DNA from: Amoebophrya sp. A120
Lineage: Eukaryota; Sar; Dinophyceae; Syndiniales; Amoebophryaceae
Length of the DNA stretch: 64,000 nt
Reading direction: 5' to 3'
Assembly: GCA_905178155.1 (NCBI GenBank)
Contig: CAJINV010000014.1
Location: forward strand, 654,116-718,115
Part shown: one piece after another, positions 1 through 12,900 of the stretch
Layout: the number at the start of each line of letters is the position of its first letter
How positions within the stretch are numbered: position 1 is the first letter of the stretch
Made by a program: the position numbers and the translations under genes
The notes under the pieces: model-generated
Database searches by the model: none
What the model was told of the DNA's origin: nothing
Seen by the model: the letters and a program-made list of their open reading frames with translations, nothing else

Positions 1-299
1 GTGCCGCGGGTACCTTTCATCACCACAATTTGATGCTTCGCGTTCGTAGCCGGAAGAAGTTGTAACAATTATTTGCATGCTCTTTCACGACATGTCCGTG
101 ATACACTTTGCATGCGTAAGCGTAACGAGATCACCAGCTGCAAGCGAAAAAATAATTATGCGTGCAATCTACACAGAGTGATACTGGTACAGGTTTTTTG
201 CGTGTAGTACGTTCAGTCGCTAAAGTTTTTCTTTTGTTTTACTCGTTCTTTCTACCACAATCACATGCATAGTATTCGTGTTGCTTGACTGTATACAGA

Positions 300-2416
300 A
301 GCATTTCACTCTTGTTATATACTTTCGCCTCCTCCTGGTGTCAGCGTCCTGCTGCTGACCAACGCTGCGTTGCTCTCCGAGCTGGCTTCCGACCTGGCGC
401 TGGCAAACGTGCGCTTTCGCCACTGCGGATTCGTGGACCGCATAAAGAGGATTTGCAGGCTCTGCGTGGTCTTCCTGATGGACGAAGACGATGTTCCTCC
501 AGTCGTTGTATTGGCTCCAACCCGTCCCGACGAGGACGGCGTACTGGGGCCCCCACACGACCCGCGGGCAGATGCTGTTCCACCTCCACTGCGACCTGGC
601 GTCGTGATGGTTTGCCCACCTCGCCCGGGCGTCGACGCGGCACTAGTACCTCCACCTGTAGTTGTTGCACCACCAGGAGGAGCTCCACCAACAGCAGCAG
701 CAGAGTCGCCGATCGTGCTGGTGCTGCACTCGTGCTCTTTCCAACCGTTCACACAAATCAGAAACCCACTGGTCTGGATCTCGAAAAGGGTGTCAATGGC
801 CTGCATGGGCCGGTCCACGTATGCACTGCAGCGGACCAAGTCGCGGAGAAACCTATGCATTGCAAAAGTATCGGACTTAGTATAAATTGCATGACAAATT
901 TTGGCAAGAAGGAAAGTCACATTTGTAATGCTGTTTTGCCGTAGGAAAAATATTTGTCATGCTTATTTGCGATTCCGATTCGTACGAGTACGATACTTTT
1001 GCACAGGATAAAACCCCTCCAACTGGGATTTCCAAGAACTGATCAGCTTCTTCAAGTGCTCGAACGCCAGCCAGTTGCTCGTCTGAACCTCAAAAGGGTA
1101 GTGTCGGCCGCGGGAATTATGGCCGCCCGAAGCGGCAGTCGCCCCGCCAGAGCCACCACGCCCGCCGCCACGGGACGATGACGAGCCGGTAGCACCACTA
1201 GGCTAGTACTGTGCAAAAGTCTCGTATTCTTAGGAATGTTGGCAAATCAGGTGTGTTTGGTTTTAATCAGGCAACTATTCGACAGCAACAGCATAAACAA
1301 ATTCCCTTCCTTGTCATGCTCAAACCTGTTGTATACGCGATTTGAGATTTTCTACCACTATTCTAGATACGATCACTGCTTTATTTGCAATGCATAGCCA
1401 ACCGGTTGGTGCAAGACCTGCAAGGGCAGCGCTGCGTCCGTGAGCGGTGTCACTTCGACCCGCTGGAAGAGCCTAATGCCGTATCCAATGCAAATTTGTC
1501 TGGGTGTGATGCGCAGTAATTGAATTCAACTTTATGCACGGCGGACACAAAAAGTTGTTTCGTCATGCAGCTCAGGCAAAAATGCCAAACCTTCTTCCAA
1601 ACCGTGACGCTAGGGGGCCTTGCAAGAAGCCAGACCTTCTGGGTCATACTGCAGGAGCAGCATGACATGACAACCATCAGCAGTCTTCCAGACCTGACCC
1701 AGACATATTTGATGCAGTGGATATGCCGATACAGGGAACAAAACGTGGGTGGTTTTGCGTGGAGCCCGCACTGCTACCGCTTCGACCTGGCAGTTGATAG
1801 AAGTACATCGATAGATTTGATTTGCGCTAGCCGTGCAAAAACTTCAAAAAAGCTGCGCAAAAACTACAGCAACAGCAAAGACAAAAAAGCGCACGACAGG
1901 TACTAGCTCAACCAAGACCAACCCCGTCGAAAACAAATTATCTATCAGTACGATATTAGAGGTACATGCATAAGATGATGAACAAGGCACGATACATCAT
2001 TAAAGATGAATTCAATGTTGATCGTAGGGCAGGTTTCATGCACATGGACATGATGCCCTTCATTTTTCAAAACACAGCCTTTTCATCGCTATCGCACGCA
2101 TTGAAGTTGCTGATGTCCTCCTGCTACCTAGGCTCGCGGCGAAGGAACGTTTTGTAGTCACTGGAGGTTGTGCGTGCGACTCCGCCCCTGTTGCTTGGTG
2201 CTTGCCCTGATCGACGACATGATGCACCGACGCGCGGGGATTCAGAAACACTTTCACATAGCCCCTGCTCTTGTCGCCCGGCAGCCGGAGAAGGAGCTCG
2301 CGCATTTTCTGCACGAGGCAGGCCTCGATCACGATCGATTCCGTCTTGCATCGAATGCACACCCTCCCCGTGGGGAGTTCCCGCTGGTAGGAGGAGTTGT
2401 TGCGGGCCGACAACAT
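300..2416 (-). CDS. Unrecognised protein, introner-interrupted, 3' end unresolved at the left edge
   Basis: Exons read on the minus strand are 2416-2128, 1786-1724, 1481 to about 1397, about 1204-1011, 853-693 and 642 to about 310. The ATG at 2416 opens a segment with a CxxC pair (VCIRCKTE). A GT-AG intron (2127-1787) joins in frame, and the elements at 1482-1723 and 854-1010 are removed with one 5-bp flank copy. A tiny 50-bp GT-AG intron (643-692) explains the frame change between a Gly/Thr-rich stretch and the well-formed stretch that includes VVWGPQYAVLVGTGWSQYND. Without that intron the downstream frame would be broken. The last exon loses coding quality below about 310, so the C-terminus lies at or beyond the left edge. 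I do not recognise the family. It is rich in Trp and aromatic residues near its end, with Ser/Gly low-complexity linkers between folded-looking parts. Confidence 0.6.
643..692 (-). other. Putative 50-bp GT-AG mini-intron
   Basis: On the minus strand this stretch starts GTTGG and ends ACTAG. Removing it keeps phase 0 (codon GCT before, TGC after) and links two coding stretches that are otherwise in different frames. It could instead be a sequencing or assembly frameshift. No TIR or flanking repeat is present, so it differs from the introners. Confidence 0.45.
854..1010 (-). mobile_element. Introner, family A (reversed)
   Basis: 157 bp with ends TAT...ATA and 5-bp flanks aaacc/aaacc. The end carrying TGCATTGC comes first on the plus strand, the opposite of most family A copies here. 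Deleting it with one flank copy reads SQLEGFLRDLV across the junction of gene 1. Confidence 0.93.
1207..1396 (-). mobile_element. Degenerate introner, family A
   Basis: Recognisable inner TIR (GTGCAAAAGTCTCG at one end, TTTGCAATGCATA at the other), but no clean 5-bp repeat. It lies between two coding stretches of gene 1. A GT-AG reading (GTTGGC...CTAG on the minus strand) is possible, so this may be an old copy now spliced conventionally. Confidence 0.6.
1482..1723 (-). mobile_element. Introner, family B
   Basis: 242 bp, TAT...ATA, flanks tgccg/tgccg. The TIR core is TGTCTGGGT. Its removal restores the gene 1 frame across VPCIGIRLFQ. Confidence 0.93.
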
Positions 2417-3960
2417 GATTTTAATTTTTCCTGGAATAAATTCAAATCATCTTCTCGTGTAGTTGTTAGATGACAAGGAGGACGAACTGCAACTGCTCCT
2501 GCTGCGTCCTCTGCGTGCTATGTCAACACTCATGAGGTATACTGGAGTTCTTGGCTTCCTTCTCATTGAGTGGTGTGTACCGCCAACAAGCACATAAACC
2601 AAATAAACTTTCGCTTGCCTGTGTTTGTAGATCCAAATAACTACTCCCAGGCCACCAGGGATCACAAAATATTACCCCTCCAGGGGACTAACACTAAGAC
2701 AAAGACGTAGCAGGAGCGCATTACTTCATCTTGTATTCTCCACCAATTGATATTGACGATCATGAACCAAGAGACGCGGGTTGACTTCAAGAAAAAATCT
2801 ACGTAGCAGCACAGACAGGTGCGGGCGACAAATACATCGCGCAAAGGTGGTTCGTTCTTGATCTTCATTTTCTCTTGCTGGTCTCATATGATGTAGATTT
2901 ATTTGTACTTATTTACAATCTCACAGGTCGTGGACATCGTCATCACAGCACATCGCCATCACATCTTCAACAGCATCTTTTCTTCCGTCCTCCCTTCAAC
3001 ATCCATGTACTGATACCACAGCAGAAACAACAAGCCCAACAGGCTCAGGTGGACGTGGAGTTGACAGCAAAGAAAAAGATAAACAAGAAATGTGGGAGAC
3101 GGTGTAAGTAAGTAGTTTCTTGTTATTCTTCCTGGTCTGAGAAAGTGAGCGGGAGCCAGGCCGGAGGTACAACTAGTACTAGCGGCCCCACCAGATCCTG
3201 TTCTTGATCCTCTACTACATCTTCAAGAAAACGCGTATCATCTTCCACAGGAACAAACATTCATGAAACGTCGGCAATTCGTCCGCCGTCAAAAGCTCAG
3301 AACAAAAGGCAGCTCCACTAGTCATACTCTTTCCCCACGAGGAAAATAAATCTTCACGTAGCATTTTCCTTTTCGGGGTTCTACTTCTCCCGAGTTTGAT
3401 TTCTTTCAAAGGATTCGTGTTTCTTTGTAGCCAAACCTCAGAAGAAAGGTAAGGGGAGCCAATTATATCCACTTACGTCAGAAAAAGAAGTGTTGGAGAA
3501 GTGCGAAACGGAGATACTAGGTCATCCTCCTCCTCCTGCCCGTAGTATCAGATGATATTAGTGGTGCGAAAATTCAGAATCCTACTACGGCGCACCACGA
3601 TATCCAAAATTATTAGAAACAGAAACATTAATCGTGAGCAAACGTCTTTAATTTTTTAAAAGATTTACAGCAAAACAAATAAAGCTCTGCAAAATATTTT
3701 TGATCTTGACCATCTTGGTGAAGGTCCTGTATTCCGATGCTCTTCCCTCCATCAGAAAAGGCAGAAGGAGCATCCATTTTTGGCAGAGTTCTTGGAATTA
3801 TCTGTAGTTGTAAAATCATGATCACCATCTTGCTCCTTCGAGTTCGACGGAGTTCATCTTAGACGATGAGGCCAGCGGTATAATCAAAACTTATGTTCGA
3901 GCATAACGTATGTAGAACAACTTTTTTTCGTCGTACAACCTGCAGGCACTCTTACCTACT
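2417..3960. other. Region between genes 1 and 2, no gene supported
   Basis: The right part is the 3' flank of the DUF726 gene, which stops at 3961. The left part precedes the ATG of gene 1. A short Ser/Arg-rich minus-strand stretch (about 2470-2560) and a Gln/His-rich plus-strand stretch (2875-3111) are open but show no motif or introner. I see no TIR element here, in contrast to the flanking coding regions. Confidence 0.4.
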
Positions 3961-6900
3961 TCAAAGGTCCATTTCCTCAAGTAGTTCCCGGCACAAAAAG
4001 GTGTGGTAGCAACTGTGCCGTGGCAGCCGGCTGGTGATGTCAAAATTTTCCACGCCCGGAACCTTGTAAAGACCCTCCCTACCGATAAAAAAGTTCCCCG
4101 CCAAGGTATGCAAAAATACAAATCGACTTATATTCTACCCGAACATGTACAGAATTCTGCTTGTGCGGCCTCACTTTCTTGACAAGAACCGTTGCTGTTC
4201 TTATGATCTTCTTCATCTTCTTGAAAAAGCACTTACAAAACACAAAAATGCAGAAGTACTGGTGATCGTCTTTGTCATGCAAGGACGGGCTCAGCATAAT
4301 TCGTACGTGTACTATGGGCAACAATCAAATTTGTAAGTGCATACACGGCCTCGGAGTCGTACAGCAGCTGGTCCCGGAGACTGTAGAAATTCAGAAACCG
4401 CCCGGTGATCAGATGCCTCTTGACTTCGTACCATTTCTGCAGCGCGGCCTTTTTCTGAAAATTCGAACTATGGAGTGGTGCAAAAGTAGGTACAATAACC
4501 GAAAGCGAATGGCACAGCAGGACCGTAGAGGGAGAACTTGTACTTGAAGACAAGACCTTCATTGAAATTCTAAAACGAAAAACATATTGACAACGAACTG
4601 GAACGCTGTCCTTTCTCAACCTCGGGCTCCGCGTGAGCCTGAGGTCTTTCGTGGCTCCATATAGAAATTTTGTATTTCTTTCATTTGTCTTTTATGCATT
4701 TCCGTTGTATGCATCTTGCGGAGTGAACGCGTTTCAATTGCAAATTCATTCGATATGCTACTTTTGCATTTTTTCGTGCATACTGACTTTCGTGCTGCAG
4801 ATCTTGGATCACTTCCTCCTCAATGTCGGCTCCCAGTTCGATCGCCCGCGCAGCCGCGTGTCGAGGGGCGCTTGCTCCCAATCGTCCGCGGTTGGGCTTC
4901 TGCTCCTGATTTTCATCCTGCAACCCAGAAGTAGTTGTCCTCGTCTTCACTGGTGCGCCCTCTTGTAGAGATGCTGCATCATGCTCGTCTACAAGAACTT
5001 GTCGCGCACCAGTACTTCTACCCAGTGAGGATACAGCCGGCGGCGCAGAAGCGGAGGACGATGATCCAGAAGTGGGGGCGGTCGTCTTTCTACTTGCAAC
5101 AGTAGAACTCCTACTCGTGGTACTCCCGCCGCCACGTCGACCTCCCGCCGCGGACGACCCAGCTGCACCAGCAGAAGTACTTGAGGTTTTCTTTGCGCTG
5201 TCCAAATGCAGGAAAAACACGTCCAGCAGGCGCACGTGGGCCCCCATGAAAACCACGTTCTCGATCACACTCGTCAACTTGGGAGGGGGACGAGGACGAC
5301 GACCTTGTTGCGCAGCACCACGAGCAGAGGACGAACTACGGGCACAATCTGGAAGATCTCGTCCGAACAAGTTCTCATCTTCTACCTCGCCTTCTTGTTC
5401 TATGCGGTCGTTGTGCTGCTTCATCAGCATATGGAGTTCCAGCAGCGCCGTCAGCACGACCTTGCAACCGAAAGAGTAGGAGATCAGGGAGAACTTCTTG
5501 CTCCGGGATGATGTTGTAACGAGAGCGAGCGCTGCGTTCTTAGTACTTCTACCGTTGTTGTTGGCACTACGTCCACCATTTATTTCCTCTCCCGCTTCAA
5601 GTAGACCACCACGGTGCCCACCAGGAGAAGGAGATGAATGTGAGTCAGTGTGGTCAAACTCATCTTCGTCGGCTGGTGCACCTTCCAGATTTATTTTCGT
5701 CCGATCCGTTTGACGTTGTCTTTCCGTCTGCCTCGTCGACGCCGATCCTCCCGCAAGAAGATGATCCTCCATTTCGTGATCTGCTTGGGCTTGTGCGACG
5801 GTCATCTGGAAGAGAAACCTCCCGAGCTCGATATGGCGTTCTCAACTGTTACATTCTCAACTGTTACATGGGTTTGTGATGCAAGAATGGCAAAAGTGAA
5901 AGGGGTCAGCTTGCGCGTCTTGCATGACAGATCTAGCAAAGATCTTCGGCCTGTTTGGCTCTTCGCGAATTTGTCATGCGAAGCAGCTTGATCGTGTCGA
6001 TTCTGATTATGATTTTGCATTACAAATCATGTAACAGTTGAGAATGTAACATTTGAGAACGCCATACTCGACCCCGACCTGTTTGAACCGGTGAATCGAG
6101 ATCTGTTCGACGTTATCCAGTGCAAAAGTATCGCACTCGTAGTAAAAATCGCAGCTATGCATTACAAATCTAGTTGGTTAGGTAAATCCGCATTACAAAT
6201 TCAATTTGTAATGCTGAGCCAATTTGCATTGCGAGTTATACTAGTGCGATGCTTTTGCAGTACATAGACGTCGTTCAGCATCTCCTGCACCCGCTGCACC
6301 CCCAGGTACGCCAAATTTGGCGGATTCAGCAAGGAAGTGAGCACCTGCAGGTAGAAAAACCGATTGCTAATCGCGTAGAAGTCTTCGGACCGATACTCGA
6401 GCTCCTGGTGCATGCGGTACATCTGTTGCGTTTCGTACCGGAGAAGCAAAATGCTGTCTGGACAAGAATTATCTCCGTTATGATACTGTTGAACTGTAGT
6501 GGCAGATGAATTCCGGACTGTGTGTTCTCGATCTCGTCTTCCACTTTTTACAAATGCCAACCCCTTCGTAAAGGTGTCGTAGTGTTCGTGTCTCGTTTGG
6601 ATCAGGCCGCCCGGTACGCAAACGAAGAAGTGGCGCTGCGGTCGTTTGCCGCTCATATTAGAGGACATACTAGATGACCACGGCTGCACGATCGTGTTCA
6701 TCTTTCTCGTCGAGATATAACTGCCGCGCTGCTCCTGCTGTCGCTGTGAAGATGATCGCAAGGCATGTTCATCTTTTGATGCGCTCTTCCGCTCTTGAAG
6801 ATGACTATGTTCTTGTGCTGGGTTGGTGTCCTCGTGCTCATGAACTACAACGGTCTTGTCGTCCCCACTAGTGCCGATAGTGACACCGTATCTTTCATCA

Positions 6901-9900
6901 TCCTCATCAAGACCCCCACCGATGAGACCACCTCCACCTACGACATAATCGCCCCCAAAACTGCTGCCCTTCGGACAAGAGCTGCGCATCATCTGCACAA
7001 TATCCAAGGCGATTTCCCGCACCTCGCCCCAGCGGATGGTCAGAGACTGGCTCGCCTGGTTGTAATTCATGAGCCCATACAGCACAAACAGCACCACATA
7101 CAGCTCGCCACTGCCGACAAAGTCCAGCAACTTCTCAACGCGCAGCGCTCTGGCCGTGTTGCACAAAACTGTTTTGAACAGAAACCGCACGGGGACCGCG
7201 AAGAGGTAATGAAACAGGTAGCTCTGCAATTTATTCGTCGTTTGCAGCATCAGGTTAGTCCCGGGGGGTAAGGCCTGCGCAACATCGGAAACCGTGCTTG
7301 CAATCTTGTTGGTAGTGGTACTTGCAGCGGCCCCCCCAAGATCAGTCGCAGAGGTAGATGCGAGTTCGTACCAGGCATGGTCTTTGCAAATCACGTTTTC
7401 CAACACCAAATGCAGCATCTGTGCCGTCCCGGCCACGGACGTCGCCAGGGCGAACCCGTATCAAATGTAAAAATGTCTGGGTCTGGAAGAGTGGGACTTG
7501 TAATGCTGTCTGCGGATTCTAAAAGTATCTGTGTTGCGTGAGCAGTAAGAGGAGTCAGTTCTTGGCACGCGGAGAGGGCATTTGTCGTGCGTAATTAGCA
7601 TCAAGAAGCTCTCAAAAAATCTGTGATGCTAGCACCAGCATCACAGACCTGATGGGTCATGCAAAATGTGCATGACAAGCCCCGACTCTTCAAGACCCAG
7701 ACATATTTGCAGTTCATAACCCGGCGAAGAGACCGATGCCCACGGTGATTGCGTAGTACTTCCACGGCTTCGTGTATGACAGGAAAAAAGTGTTACAGTT
7801 ACACATTGTGTTGCAAGACCGGCAACGCAGACAACCTTTCTCATGCAGGAAATGCTTGGGAGCCTCGTTTCCTTCCTGTTTTCCCGTATGATCTTCGCAT
7901 TACAAGTTTTCTCTGCCACACAGAGAAAATTTGTGATGCAGAAACTCAAACAAATGTGTAACTGTATACACTTTTTTCTCGTCATATCGTGTCCAGCGTC
8001 GCGAGCCGCTCGGGCTTCAACACAGAGAATGCGCTTGAAGATTCCGGGAGCTGAATCAACGAGGTCGGGTCGAAATACAACTTCACCTGGTCGCGGAGAG
8101 TAAGGTAGTGCAAGTTGTCCTGGGCGGCATCTACAACTTCGGGAGGACCTGGCGTTCCTTCGTGTTCCGCGGCGGCCGTGTTGATGTGATGATCCTCCTC
8201 CTCGTCACCGGCAGAGGAACCAGGAGAAGAAGCGCCTCCGAAGAACCTAGCAGTACTGCCAGCCTCGTCATCCTTATTTCGCAGTGCTGCTGGTGGTGGT
8301 TTCGAGCCCAACCGAACCGACTTCGTCTTGAACAGCGTGGACAGGGAAGCGGAGGGGAAATAATTCTCGAAAACTGTCCTGTCAGAAACATCTTCCCTAT
8401 GGCGCTCCTCCACAACATCACCGATTGTCGCCACCAGGTCCCTCAAATCGTCTCCGGTGATAGAATGAAAGTCGGAAAAACTCGTGGGCGGATTTCGATT
8501 TTCAGCGGCAGCGTTAGCATCTCCTCGCAGCTGCGATAATAAACTAAAGAGCAAACTCAACGTCCCCGCCATCCCCTCGAAGTCGACAAGTTTTGTTCCG
8601 GCGACAGAAGTAGAGATGGTGGGACTCGACGACACTTTGATCAATTTCTTGGGTCCACTACGTCGGGAATTGCTCCGGCTTCTTCGGGTTCCGCCAGCGA
8701 GAGCGAGCTGCAAAATCGCGGCGAGAGAGAGGAGCACGAGGGCGGCGGGGGTTGTTGCTTGAAAAGCAGCTTCTCTGTGCTGGTCCTCGACCACTAAGTT
8801 TCTTGAATTCGAAGACACGTCGCTGTCCTTTTCTTCAACACCAACTGTGGGACGAGGATGACCTTGACCAGCATTAGGCTGCTCCTGCAGCTCACCGGAC
8901 GATGTCGCACTCGCTTTTTCAACATCACCGCGGCCTCCTTTATCAGCCACGTTCTTGTACAAGAACACTGTCGTCAAAGTATCCGAATACGCCTCCATGA
9001 GACTTACCAACCTCTGCGCACAACTCGCCGACGTAAAAGGCAACAGGAGCAGCCCGGGATTTGCCTGCAATGCGGCCGGGGTATTGGCGATCTTCCGGAG
9101 CACTGCCAGGCCAGGATCATCGTCGGCGAGGACGTGATCAACATCTTGGAACAATCCCCGACCGGGAGCTGTGCTTCTTGGGAGCAGCTCCAGGGCCATC
9201 TTCCTAGTAGACGAGGACGCTTTGTTCGCATCTGTATTGTCCGTTCGTAAGTGAAGTTCTTGCCCTGCTCGCCGTTCACTATGAACATGGTCCTGCCCTT
9301 GCTCGGATAGAAGTAGTTCCTGTCCCACTTGCTCCGGCTCGTCCAATTCCAAACCCAGGAACAGACTTCTGCACAGCAAACCCAAACTCTTCCTACTTTC
9401 CACTGGCAGATCGGACTCGTGCGCCACGTTCCGCAAAAATTTTTCGACCGCACTCGCAAAAACGAACTTCGCAAAAACGACGCGAAGGTGGTAGGACAGG
9501 AGCGGGGAAGAAATGGTGCGACCTTGGGCTTGCAGGGGCGGAAAGGTACTATTTTTTCTACCGTTCTTGTAGAACAAAGAACCTCCAAGCGATTTTTCCA
9601 CAAGCGCGTCCCGCTTTTTCCGAATCACCTTGACGGCTTCTGGCCCGCCGGTCACCGTGTTATCCCCCTCCCCGCCCGTGCCGGAGCCGAGGACAAATTC
9701 CTCGCCGCAGACCAGACACGCCTGAAAATCTTCGATGCAGGAGAGACACAGAAGAGAGGGGGAGAAGCTGCTGCCTTGCGCGTCCTTTTCCTTACCAGCA
9801 CGACCAGCACACGCAGCCACCACGCCAGGATGAAATATTTCTCCTTCGCAATTCGCACAGCGAAAAGGTGCTTTGTTTCTGCTACCGCTGCGGCCTCTCG

Positions 9901-12900
9901 ACGAGGAAGCTGTGGATGTTGCACGATAAAAATACCTTCGTGCGAGTTCCTGCCTGTGTTCATCGCAACACGCGTGCATCGTTAAACTCTCCACATTCAA
10001 CCGGTCCCAGTCCTGCCACGCTGTGAGAAGGTCTTGGGGTATAGGTGTTACAACCGAGTGTGCTAGCGCGGTCGCTTCTTCTAGCGCGGAGGTCCTCTGA
10101 TGCTCCTTATAGAAGACTGCGTTTACTTCATTTCCCATAACTACATCATCCCGCGACCACGCGCGTTCTTCTGCAGACGCCCTGTAGAAGTCCATCTTCA
10201 CGGGAGCTCCTCCTGCTGCACTACTGGAACTAGAAATCAAGCCGCCTCCCGCCCGCAGCCTTTTCCGCCCGTCGCCCTCTTTCTCCCGCGCCTTCAATTC
10301 CCGATGGTAGGAAAACTTCTCCGGGGGCACAAAGGTCTCCGGCCGTACGTGCGTCACGTGCAGCACTGCTTTCCCGACTTTCTTTTGCACGTTGAACGCG
10401 GAATACAGGGGAATCTCCACATTGGGAAGGTCGAAAGCTCGGCTGAGCAGCTTCGATATTTTGTCTTCTACTTGATGTCTTCGGGCCTGGTGGTGCTCGT
10501 CGTGTTCAGCAGCTGCAGTTTTTATGATCTCGTCTGCGGCCGCCGACGATGAGGATGCTGTTGCTGCCGCAGCAGCAGTCTCCATAATTTGGATTTCATC
10601 TCCGCAATACAGAAGTTGCGACCAGAGACTCTCCAACTCTTCCAGCTGGCGTTCTTGTTCGTCCCGGTGCCCGGTAGTGATCATAGCCCCTGCCTTGTCC
10701 TGTCGTGTTTGACTTTGCTCTACTGGCGCTCTTCGTTCACGTTCTCCTCGTTGTCGCGTCGGAAGGGTCGTGTTCTGCAGCTTTCGTGTTGGCAGTTGCT
10801 GCAAGTGCAACGTCAAAACACAGTCTGCCAAGAACTCATCGACGTCCAAAAAGCCGAAAGCGATCTCCGCGGGCTCTCCGATAATCATTTTGTCGTGGTA
10901 AACGGACACCCTCACCTTGTAACAGGAAGAGTCGCTACTCCTCGTTCCACGAAGAGGACTCAGCAGGTGGTCGTGACCATCGCCGAAAGAACCGCCTCCT
11001 GCTTGTCCTCGGAGAAAAAACGTGGAGCGGCAGTGCTTAAATTGCAACACCAGGTCGCTCTCCTGCGTGAACCACTTGCGGTACAGCAATTTCGCGAAAA
11101 ACCCCTCGTGCGAGCTGCGCGTGACCTGTAGTATCAAATGCAAAAATGTCTGGGTCTGGAAGGATGCGAACTTGTGATGCTGGATTTGGATGCTATAAAA
11201 ATCTGTATTGCATGAACAGCAAAAGCGGTCCAGTTTTTGCCCCGGCGAGAGGGCATTTCTCATGCGGCATAGGCATCAGAAAGCCCTCACAAAATCTGTC
11301 TCTGTGATGCTAGGGCATCCATCACAGACGTCAGGAGTCATCGTCATGCAACATATGCATGACAAACCTGGCAACATTCCAGACCCAGATATTTTTGCAT
11401 TTGATATGTAGTGTAGACTCTTTTTGGCCCTCGTTCAGCTCGGTGATCGCTTTTTTTTTGTCCTTCCCGAACCCGAGCCCCGTAGCGAAAACCTGCTTGA
11501 CTTCGAAGGCAGTGGAGAGCTCGGTAAAAATGTCGTACGCGTTCACGTATCAAATGCAAATATGTCTGGATCTGAAAAAGTGCAACGTTTGTCATGCACG
11601 TTTTGCATGACGCGTGAGGTCTGTGATGCATGTCCTAGCATCCCAGATTCTGTGAGATCTTTACCATGCCGCCCCCGCATGAGAAACTGCCTCTCGGCCT
11701 TCTCAAAAGTGAACAGCTGTATTGCTAATCATGCAACGCAGATTTTCGTATGATTCAGATTTAGCATGACAAGTTGTACTCTTCCAGACCCAGACATATT
11801 TGCAATGCATATCACGGTCGCGCGGTTCAGCAAACTATCCGTGCCGTACGACTGGTTCGCGGAGAGAAACTGGCTATCCTGTGCAAAAGTATCGTTCTCG
11901 TACTAATCGAAGATATGCATGACAAATCCAACTTTCTACCTGAAATAGCATGACAAATTGCATTTTTGTTCTTGAGAAAATTTGTAATGCAATTTATACT
12001 AGTACGATAATTTTGCAGTGCATACTGGTCGAGCCGCAGCAATTCGGTGGAGGCCCGGTGTGTACACAGTGGCGTGGTGAAGGACTGCAGACTCGAGGTG
12101 GGCAGGTGCTGGTTGCTTGCAGCTCCAACTACTACGCCACCAGTTACCGTCCTTGCGCTGGTGGTGCCTCCAGCGGGAGGAGCTCCTGTAGTTGCTGCTC
12201 CGGAACTCATATCCTGTGCAAAAGCATCGCACTCGTAGTAATCGCAGTCATGCATTACAAATCTCCATCCGCATCCCAAGGTAGAACAGCATGACAAATT
12301 GCATTTGTCATGCTAAGCCAATTTGTATTGCAATTCATACTAATACGATACTTTTGCATATGCATAACTCACTAGAGACACGAAGCAGAACGGGCGCAGT
12401 GTGTTTTTCAGCTGCATCTCCGTGGTGTACATCCGTTCAAACTGCTTCTCGGCCGTGTAAACCGCATGGAGTTTATGGAATACAATCATGATATCAGTGG
12501 TCCCCACCTCGGTCGTTCAGGAATTCCAAAGTTGTATTGCACAAAACTAAAAGGAACTACTTACATAGAGAGAATCATATCAACCACTGCTGCACTGCTG
12601 GCAAAACAAGCGCCAGCTGGGCAAGATGAGCCGCACTGCTTGCAGCTTCGACAAGGATGACAAGAGGAAGTTGGCACTTCCACTTCTCGAGAAGGCTTTG
12701 CCTTATTTGTGCGATGGTCATGGTGCTGCTCCTGTATCATGACAAACTCAAACTTCGATCTCTGTGCAGAGGCGGGGCACCAAATTCATCAAAGATTGCA
12801 ATTTGCGTATGGCTGCTCTGCAATGAAGACCGCAGGGAAAAGTCTTTGGAGAAGAGAAGGCGCAGCAGGTGTATTTCTACGAGAGGAACCTCCGGCAGCA

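Noticed and set aside
370-885. Long plus-strand open frame antisense to gene 1
   Set aside because: Its Pro-rich composition mirrors Gly/Thr codons of the minus-strand gene. The minus strand gives clean joins across two exact-flank introners.
8484-11131. Several plus-strand frames of 90-220 codons
   Set aside because: All are antisense shadows of the uninterrupted minus-strand exon 11131-7987, whose frame continues through introner joins on both sides.
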